Source: Megachile rotundata
Taxonomy: Eukaryota > Arthropoda > Insecta > Hymenoptera > Megachilidae
Reading direction: 5' to 3'
DNA: 64,000 bases
Assembly: GCF_050947335.1 (NCBI RefSeq)
Contig: NW_027473510.1
Coordinates: 62,001-126,000 of the forward strand
The translations under genes were made by a program, and so were the position numbers. Every line of letters begins with the position of its first letter. Position 1 is the first letter of the stretch. Shown here in pieces: positions 55,602 through 64,000 of this stretch. Under the pieces are notes generated by a model that saw only the letters and a program-made list of their open reading frames with translations, was not told the origin of the DNA and made no database searches.

Positions 55602-56846
55602 AACTCATATTATTAGCCATATTATGCTTATATGATCGATAGAACGACAATTACTATACTCATTACTCCTATTATTATCAATCTAACTTATATAATTAGC
55701 CATGTTATGCTTATATGATCGATAGGACGACAATTACTATACTTATTGCTCTTATTATTATCAATCTAACTCATATTATTAGCCATATTATGCTTATATG
55801 ATCGATAGAACGACAATTACTATACATATTACTCTTATTATTATCAATCCAACTCATATTATTAGCCATATTATGCTTATGTGATCGATGGAACAACAAT
55901 TACTATACTTATTACTCTTGTTATTATCAATCTAACTCATATTATTAGCCATATTATGCTTATATGATCGATAGAACGACAATTACTATACTTATTACAA
56001 TCACTATTATCAATCTAACTCATATTATTAACCATATTATGCTTATATGATCGATAGAACGACCATCACTTTACTTATTACACTCACTATTATCAATCTA
56101 ACTCATATTATCAACCATATTATGCAGATATGATCGATGGGATGATACTTACTATACTTATTACTCTTATTATTATCAATCTAACTCATATTATTAGCCT
56201 TATTATGCTTATATGATCGATAGAACGACAATTACTATACTTATTACTCTTATTATTATCAATCTAACTCATATTATTAATCATATTATGCTTATATGAT
56301 CGATAGAACGACAATTACTATACTTATTACACTCACTATTATCAATCTAACTCATATTATTAACCATATTATGCAGATATGATCGATAGGACGATACTTA
56401 CTATACTTATTACTCTTATTATTATCAATCTAACTCATATTATTAGCCTTATTATGCTTATATGATCGATAGAACGACAATTACTATACTTATTACTCTT
56501 ATTATTATCAATCTAACTCATATTATTAGTCATGTTATGCTTATATGATCGATAGGACGACAATTACTATACTTATTACACTTATTATTATCAATCTAAC
56601 TCATATTATTAATCATATTATGCTTATATGATCGATAGAACGACAATTACTATACTTATTACACTCACTATTATCAATCTAACTCATATTATTAACCATA
56701 TTATGCAGATATGATCGATAGAACGACAATTACTATACTTATTACTCTCTTTATTATCAATCTAACTCATATTATTAGCCTTATTTTGCTTATATGATCG
56801 ATAGAACGACAATTACTATACTTATTACACTCACTGTTATCAATCT
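55602..56846. repeat. 15-monomer link between superblock S copy 1 and the 56847 block
   Basis: A-like, H, A-like, gtgatcgatgg with gaacaacaatt and ctcttgttatt, an acaatcactatt monomer, I, D with gatgggatgatac, O, aatcat, D, O, E with agtcatg, aatcat, D with actctctttatt, and an O with attttgc ending cactcactgtt. The order from H to I matches 61744-62158, which explains the extra monomers in superblock S copy 2 relative to copy 1. Confidence 0.78.
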
Positions 56847-58755
56847 AACTCATATTATTAACCATATTATGCAAATATGATCGATAGAACGACAATTACT
56901 ATACTTATTACTCTTATTATTATCAATCTAACTCATATTATTAGCCATATTATGCATATATTATCGATAGAACGACAATTACTATACTCATTACTCTTAC
57001 TATTATCAATCTAACTCATATTATTAGCCATATTATGCTTATATGATCGATAGAACGACAATTGCTATACTTATTGCTCTTATTATTATCAATCTAACTC
57101 ATATTATTAAGCATATTATGCTTATATGATCGATAGAACGACAATTACTATACTTATTACACTCACTGTTATCAATCTAACTCATATTATTAGCCATATT
57201 ATTCTTATATGATCGATAGAACGACAATTGCTATACTTATTGCTCTTATTATTATCAATCTAACTCATATTATTAGCCATATTATGCTTATATGATCGAT
57301 AGAACGACCATCACTTTACTTATTACACTCACTATTATCAATCTAACTCATATTATTAACCATATTATGCAGATATGATCGATAGGACGACAATTACTAT
57401 ACTTATTACTCTTATTATTATCAATCTAACTCATATTATTAGCCTTATTATGCTTATATGATCGATAGAACGACAATTACTACACTTATTACTCTTATTA
57501 TTTTCAATCTAATTCATATTATTGGCCATGTTATGCTTATATGATCGATAGAACGACAATTACTATACTTATTACTCTTATTATTATCAATCTAACTCAT
57601 ATTATTAGCCATGTTATGCTTATATGATCGATAGGACGACAATTACTATATTTATTACTCTTATTATTATCAATCTAACTCATATTATTAAGCATATTAT
57701 GCTTATATGATCGATAGGACGACAATTACTATACTCATTACTCTTATTATTATCAATCTAACTCATATTATTAGCCTTATTATGCTTATATGATCGATAG
57801 AACGACAATTACTATACTTATTACTCTTATTATTATCAATCTCGCCCATATTATTAACCATGTTATGCTTATATGATCGATAGGACCACAATTACTATAC
57901 TTATTGCTCTTATTATTATCAATCTAACTCATATTATTAGCCATATTATGCTTATATGATCGATAGAACGACAATTACTATACTCATTACTCCTATTATT
58001 ATCAATCTAACTTATATAAATAGCCATGTTATGCTTATATGATCGATAGGACGACAATTACTATACTTATTGCTCTTATTATTATCAATCTAACTCATAT
58101 TATTAGCCATATCATGCTTATATGATCGATAGAACGACAATTACTATACTTATTACTCTTATTATTATCAATCCAACTCATATTATTAGCCATATTATGC
58201 TTATGTGATCGATGGAACGACAATTGCTATACTTATTGCTCTTATTATTATCAATCTAACTCATATTATTAAGCATATTATGCTTATATGATCGATAGAA
58301 CGACAATTACTATACTTATTACACTCACTATTATCAATCTAACTCATATTATTAGCCATGTTATGCTTATATGATCGATAGGACGACAATTACTATACTT
58401 ATTACTCTTATTATTATCAATCTAACTCATATTATTAGCCATATTATGGTTATATGATCGATAGAACGACAATTACTATACTTATTACTCTTATTATTAT
58501 CAATCTAACTCATATTATGAGCCATATTATGCATATATGATCGATAGAACGACAATTACTATACTCATTACTCTTACTATTATCAATCTAACTCATATTA
58601 TTAGCCATATTATGCTTATATGATCGATAGAACGACAATTGCTATACTTATTGCTCTTATTATTATCAATCTAACTCATATTATTAAGCATATTATGCTT
58701 ATATGATCGATAGAACGACAATTACTATACTTATTACACTCACTGTTATCAATCT
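56847..58755. repeat. 23-monomer block, copy 2 (copy 1 at 49379-51287)
   Basis: Second copy of the 49379 block. Its first monomer is K-like in gcaaat but has aactcat. Private changes include gcatatattatcg near 56956, atatcatgc near 58110 and attatgagcc near 58517. Confidence 0.87.
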
Positions 58756-59419
58756 AACTCATATTATTAACCATATTATGCTTATATGATCGATAGAACG
58801 ACAATTACTATACTTATTACACTCACTATTATCAATCTAACTCATATTATTAGCCATGTTATGCTTATATGATCGATAGGACGACAATTACTATATTTAT
58901 TACTCTTATTATTATCAATCTAACTCATATTATTAAGCATATTATGCTTATATCATCGGTAGAACGACAATTACTATACTTATTACACTCACTGTTATCA
59001 ATCTAACTAATATTATTAACCATATTATGCAAATATGATCGATAGAACGACAATTACTATATTTATTACTCTTATTATTATCAATCTAACTCATATTATT
59101 AGCCATATTATGCATATATGATCGACAGAACGACAATTACTATACTCATTACTCTTACTATTATCAATCTAACTCATATTATTAACTATATTATGCAGAT
59201 ATGATCGATAGAACGACAATTGCTATACTTATTACTCTTATTATTATCAATCTAACTCATATTTTTAGCCATATTATGCTTATATGATCGATAGAACGAC
59301 AATTACTATACTCATTACTCTTATTATTATCAATCTAACTTATATAATTAGACATGTTATGCTTATATGATCGATAGGACGACAATTACTATACTTATTG
59401 CTCTTATTATTATCAATCT
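58175..59419. repeat. 17-monomer block, copy 2, reduced to 15 monomers
   Basis: Long-range partner of 36517-37927. The C monomer at 58756 is followed directly by E with tatattta, so one E-M pair has been lost. B with tcatcggtag (58922), L with gatcgacag and H' (59337) are conserved. The first half overlaps the 56847-58755 block. Confidence 0.84.
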
Positions 59420-59585
59420 AACTCATATTATTAGCCATGTTATGCTTATATGATCGATAGGACGACAATTACTATACTCATTACTCTTACTATTATCAAT
59501 CTAACTCATATTATTAGCCATATTATGCTTATATGATCGATAGAACGACAATTGCTATACTTATTGCTCTTATTATTATCAATCT
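59420..59585. repeat. Two-monomer junction E/L chimera and A
   Basis: Monomer 59420 is E-type in its first part (agccatgttatg, taggacgacaattac) and L-type at its end (actcattactcttactatt). A at 59503 then leads into superblock S copy 2. It joins the end of the 58175 block to the start of S. Confidence 0.78.
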
Positions 59586-62500
59586 AACTCATATTATTAA
59601 GCATATTATGCTTATATGATCGATAGAACGACAATTACTATACTTATTACACTCACTGTTATCAATCTAACTCATATTATTAGCCATATTATGCTTATAT
59701 GATCGATAGAACGACAATTGCTATACTTATTGCTCTTATTATTATCAATCTAACTCATATTATTAGCCATGTTATGCTTATATGATCGATAGGACGACAT
59801 TTGCTATACTTATTACTCTTATTATTATCAATCTAACTCATATTATTAACCATATTATGCTTATATGATCGATAGAACGACAATTACTATACTTATTACA
59901 CTCACTATTATCAATCTAACTCATATTATTAACCATATTATGCAGATATGATCGATTGAACGACAATTACTATACTTATTGCTCTTTTTATTATCAATCT
60001 AACTCATATTATTATCCATATTATGGTTATATGATCGATAGAACGACAATTACTATACTTATTACTCTTATTATTATCAATCTAACTCATATTATTAACC
60101 ATATTATGCCGATATGATCGATTGAACGACAATTACTATACTTATTGCTCTTTTTATTATCAATCTAACTCATATTATTAGCCATATTATGGTTATATGA
60201 TCGATAGAACGACAATTGCTATGCTTATTGCTCTTATTATTATCAATCCAACTCATATTATTAAGCATATTATGCTTATATGATCGATAGAACGACAATT
60301 GCTATACTTATTGCTCTTATTATTATCAATCTAACTCATATTATTAAGCATATTATGCTTATATGATCGATAGAACGACAATTACTATACTTATTACACT
60401 CACTGTTATCAATCTAACTAATATTATTAGCCATATTATGCTTATATGATCGATAGAACGACAATTGCTATACTTATTGCTCTTATTATTATCAATCTAA
60501 CTCATATTATTAGCCATGTTATGCTTATATGATCGATAGGACGACATTTGCTATACTTATTACTCTTATTATTATCAATCTAACTCATATTATTAACTAT
60601 ATTATGCAGATATGATCGATAGAACGACAATTGCTATACTTATTACTCTTATTATTATCAATCTAACTCATATTTTTAGCCATATTATGCTTATATGATG
60701 GATAGAACGACAATTACTATACTCATTACTCTTATTATTATCAATCTAACTTATATAATTAGCCATGTTATGCTTATATGATCGATAGGACGACAATTAC
60801 TATACTTATTACTCTTATTATTATCAATCTAACTCATATTGTTAACCATATTATCCAGATATGATCGATAGAACGACAATTACTATACTTATTACACTCA
60901 CTGTTATCAATCTAACTAATATTATTAACCATATTATGCAAATATGATCGATAGAACGACAATTACTATACTTATTACTCTTATTATTATCAATCTAACT
61001 CATATTATTAGCCATATTATGCATATATGATCGATAGAACGACAATTACTATACTCATTACTCTTACTATTATCAATCTAACTCATATTATTAGCCATAT
61101 TATGCTTATATGATCGATAGAACGACAATTGCTATACTTATTGCTCTTATTATTATCAATCTAACTCATATTATTAAGCATATTATGCTTATATGATCGA
61201 TAGAACGACCATCACTTTACTTATTACACTCACTATTATCAATCTAACTCATATTATTAACCATATTATGCAGATATGATCGATAGGACGACAATTACTA
61301 TACTTATTACTCTTATTATTATCAATCTAACTCATATTATTAGCCATGTTATGCTTATATGATCGATAGGACGACAATTACTATATTTATTACTCTTATT
61401 ATTATCACTCTAACTCACATTATTAAGCATATTATGCTTATATGATCGATAGGACGACAATTACTGTACTCATTACTCTTATTATTATCAATCTAACTCA
61501 TATTATTAGCCTTATTATGCTTATATGATCGATAGAACGACAATTACTATACTTATTACTCTTATTATTATCAATCTCGCTCATATTATTAGCCATGTTA
61601 TGCTTATATGATCGATAGGACCACAATTACTATACTTATTGCTCTTATTATTATCAATCTAACTCATATTATTAGCCATATTATGCTTATATGATCGATA
61701 GAACGACAATTACTATACTCATTACTCCTATTATTATCAATCTAACTTATATAATTAGCCATGTTATGCTTATATGATCGATAGGACGACAATTACTATA
61801 CTTATTGCTCTTATTATTACCAATCTAACTCATATTATTAGCCATATTATGCTTATATGATCGATAGAACGACAATTACTATACTTATTACTCTTATTAT
61901 TATCAATCCAACTCATATTATTAGCCATATTATGCTTATGTGATCGATGGAACGACAATTACTATACTTATTACTCTTGTTATTATCAATCTAACTCATA
62001 TTATTAGCCATATTATGCTTATATGATCGATAGAACGACAATTACTATACTTATTACAATCACTATTATCAATCTAACTCATATTATTAACCATATTATG
62101 CTTATATGATCGATAGAACGACCATCACTTTACTTATTACACTCACTATTATCAATCTAACTCATATTATCAACCATATTATGCAGATATGATCGATAGG
62201 ACGATACTTACTATACTTATTACTCTTATTATTATCAATCTAACTCATATTATTAGCCTTATTATGCTTATATGATCGATAGAACGACAATTACTATACT
62301 TATTACTCTTATTATTATCAATCTAACTCATATTATTAGCCATGTTATGCTTATATGATCGATAGGACGACAATTACTATACTTATTACACTTATTATTA
62401 TCAATCTAACTCATATTATTAATCATATTATGCTTATATGATCGATAGAACGACAATTACTATACTTATTACACTCACTATTATCAATCTAACTCATATT

Positions 62501-63984
62501 ATTAACCATATTATGCAGATATGATCGATAGGACGATACTTACTATACTTATTACTCTTATTATTATCAATCTAACTCATATTATTAGCCTTATTATGCT
62601 TATATGATCGATAGAACGACAATTACTATACTTATTACTCTTATTATTATCAATCTAACTCATATTATTAGCCATGTTATGCTTATATGATCGATAGGAC
62701 GACAATTACTATACTTATTACACTTATTATTATCAATCTAACTCATATTATTAATCATATTATGCTTATATGATCGATAGAACGACAATTACTATACTTA
62801 TTACACTCACTGTTATCAATCTAACTAATATTATTAACCATATTATGCAAATATGATCGATAGAACGACAATTACTATACTTATTACTCTTATTATTATC
62901 AATCTAACTCATATTATTAGCCATATTATGCATATACGATCGATAGAACGACAATTACTATACTCATTACTCTTACTATTATCAATCTAACTCATATTAT
63001 TAGCCATATTATGCTTATATGATCGATAGAACGACAATTGCTATACTTATTGCTCTTATTATTATCAATCTAACTCATATTATTAAGCATATTATGCTTA
63101 TATGATCGATAGAACGACAATTACTATACTTATTACACTCACTGATATCAATCTAACTCATATTATTAGCCATATTATTCTTATATGATCGATAGAACGA
63201 CAATTGCTATACTTATTGCTCTTATTATTATCAATCTAACTCATATTATTAGCCATGTTATGCTTATATGATCGATAGGACGACATTTGCTATACTTATT
63301 ACTCTTATTATTATCAATCTAACTCATACTATTAACCATATTATGCAGATATGATCGATAGAACGACAATTACTATACTTATTACTCTTATTATTATCAA
63401 TCTAACTCATATTATTAACCATATTATGCTTATATGATCGATAGAACGACCATCACTTTACTTATTACACTCACTATTATCAATCTAACTCATATTATTA
63501 ACCATATTATGCAGATATGATCGATAGGACGACAATTACTATACTTATTACTCTTATTATTATCAATCTAACTCATATTATTAGCCTTATTATGCTTATA
63601 TGATCGATAGAACGACAATTACTACACTTATTACTCTTATTATTTTCAATCTAATTCATATTATTGGCCATGTTATGCTTATATGATCGATAGAACGACA
63701 ATTACTATACTTATTACTCTTATTATTATCAATCTAACTCATATTATTAGCCATGTTATGCTTATATGATCGATAGGACGACAATTACTATATTTATTAC
63801 TCTTATTATTATCAATCTAACTCATATTATTAAGCATATTATGCTTATATGATCGATAGAACGACAATTACTATACTTATTACTCTTATTATTATCAATC
63901 TCGCTCATATTATTAGCCATGTTATGCTTATATGATCGATAGGACCACAATTACTATACTTATTGCTCTTATTATTATCAATCT
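59586..63984. repeat. ~4.4-kb superblock S, copy 2 (copy 1 at 51371-55601)
   Basis: Copy 2 has three monomers around 61827-62158 (gtgatcgatgg with ctcttgttatt, an acaatcactatt monomer, and I) where copy 1 has fewer. It lacks one monomer at 63819, where B and O are fused. It continues to the right edge of the window, so its real end is not visible. Private changes include attatccatatt (60014) and tcatactattaacc (63326). Confidence 0.89.
63819..63901. repeat. Chimeric B/O monomer
   Basis: Starts as B (aagcatattatgctta) but continues with gatagaacg and cttattactc like O, and is followed directly by P at 63902. In the five other D-O-Q-E-B-O-P cassettes B and O are separate monomers, so one monomer (83 bp) was lost by exchange inside the unit. 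Confidence 0.86.
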
Positions 63985-64000
63985 AACTCATATTATTAGC

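Larger units (their letters stand above)
1..64000. repeat. 83-bp AT-rich satellite array, 771 full monomers
   Basis: The entire window is a head-to-tail tandem array of one 83-bp monomer. With aactcatatt as monomer positions 1-10, starts fall at 1, 84, 167, 250 and so on up to 63985. The consensus has about 29 A, 34 T, 14 C and 6 G, so this strand is strongly C-rich over G throughout and no inverted segment was found. Positions 30-47 (around tatgatcgatag and aacgac) are nearly invariant. Most variation is at positions 5-30 and 51-75. Each consensus monomer holds a GATC, an overlapping ATCGAT and two CpGs. No coding capacity is present: stops at monomer positions 13, 32, 39 and 83 close all three forward frames, and tta, tca and cta triplets close all three reverse frames. 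The context fits eukaryotic heterochromatin. I do not recognise the family. Confidence 0.98.

Noticed and set aside
1..64000. Protein-coding genes
   Set aside because: Every consensus monomer has forward stops at positions 13, 32, 39 and 83, covering all three frames, and reverse stops in all three frames. Because 83 is not a multiple of three, frames rotate between monomers and no open frame in the consensus exceeds about 100 bases.
1..64000. CRISPR array or other direct-repeat plus spacer system
   Set aside because: Monomers abut without unique spacers; the whole unit repeats, and differences between units are shared family variants, not independent spacers.
1..64000. Promoter-like boxes such as tataat in H monomers or tatact in most monomers
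   Set aside because: In 76% A+T sequence such matches are expected by chance, and there is no gene for them to serve.
1..64000. CENP-B box
   Set aside because: The consensus has no sequence resembling the TTCG and CGGGA parts of the box; the only CpGs sit in tgatcgat and aacgac. This does not exclude a centromeric role.
1..64000. Telomeric repeats or a telomere edge
   Set aside because: No runs of ttaggg, ttagg, tttaggg or similar on either strand; attagcc and gataggac occur only as parts of the monomer.
1..64000. Transposon or retroelement insertion
   Set aside because: Monomer phase is continuous apart from eight short deletions; there is no gap, target-site duplication, terminal repeat or poly-A tract.
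1..64000. Assignment to a named organism or satellite family
   Set aside because: I do not recognise the 83-bp monomer. Any species name would be a guess.
1..64000. Bacterial or plasmid iteron origin, because of the GATC content
   Set aside because: GATC occurs once per monomer simply because the monomer contains it; 64 kb of uninterrupted repeat without a gene does not fit an iteron array or a prokaryotic replicon.

Overview
The whole 64,000-base window is one uninterrupted satellite DNA array. An AT-rich 83-bp monomer (about 24% G+C by hand count of the consensus) repeats head to tail, always in the same orientation. Taking the aactcatatt motif as monomer position 1, monomer 1 starts at base 1 and a new monomer starts at base 63985. 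This gives 771 complete monomers plus 16 bases. The span is 9 bases shorter than 771 x 83, and eight short monomers (seven of 82 bp, one of 81 bp) account for all nine. I found no insertion, inversion, transposon, gene, tRNA, rRNA, CRISPR array, telomeric repeat or unique sequence. All six frames carry stop codons in every consensus monomer.

This much uninterrupted satellite points to constitutive heterochromatin (centromeric, pericentromeric or subtelomeric) of a eukaryotic chromosome, probably assembled from long reads. I do not recognise the monomer and cannot name the organism. The persistence of two CpGs per monomer suggests a germline with little CpG methylation, but this is inference.

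The information lies in the order of monomer variants. I name them by letter; numbers are monomer positions. A: gctatac at 51 and attgctc at 61. B: aagc at 14-17. C: aaccat with gcttat. D: aaccat with gcagat. E: agccatgttatg with taggacgac. F: aactat with gcagat. G: atttttagcc. H: aacttatataattagcc. I: cgaccatcactttac. J: agccatgttttgc. K: aactaatatt with gcaaat. L: gcatat with actcattactcttact. M: attatggttat. Dn: D with gattgaacg and gctcttttt. O: agccttattatg. P: cgcccat or cgctcat in place of aactcat. Q: aattcat with attggcc. Primed letters are sub-variants.

Layout. 1-7635 is a heterogeneous section with many private substitutions and short 6-7-monomer duplications. 7636-25231 is built from nested block copies offset by 12, 44, 47, 57-60 and other whole numbers of monomers. 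25232-35022 holds a duplicated ~2.7-kb block, an exact 9-monomer tandem and a Dn-M dimer run. 35023-50540 is a series of ~4.6-kb-spaced copies (51, 56 and 55 monomers apart). 51288-64000 contains a ~4.2-4.4-kb block present twice (offset 99 to 102 monomers), separated by a second copy of a 1.9-kb block.

There is no single clean higher-order repeat period. The window looks like an array evolving by frequent unequal exchange, almost always in register with the 83-bp unit. Several crossover products can be read directly as chimeric monomers. All block boundaries were read by eye, so individual ends may be off by a monomer.
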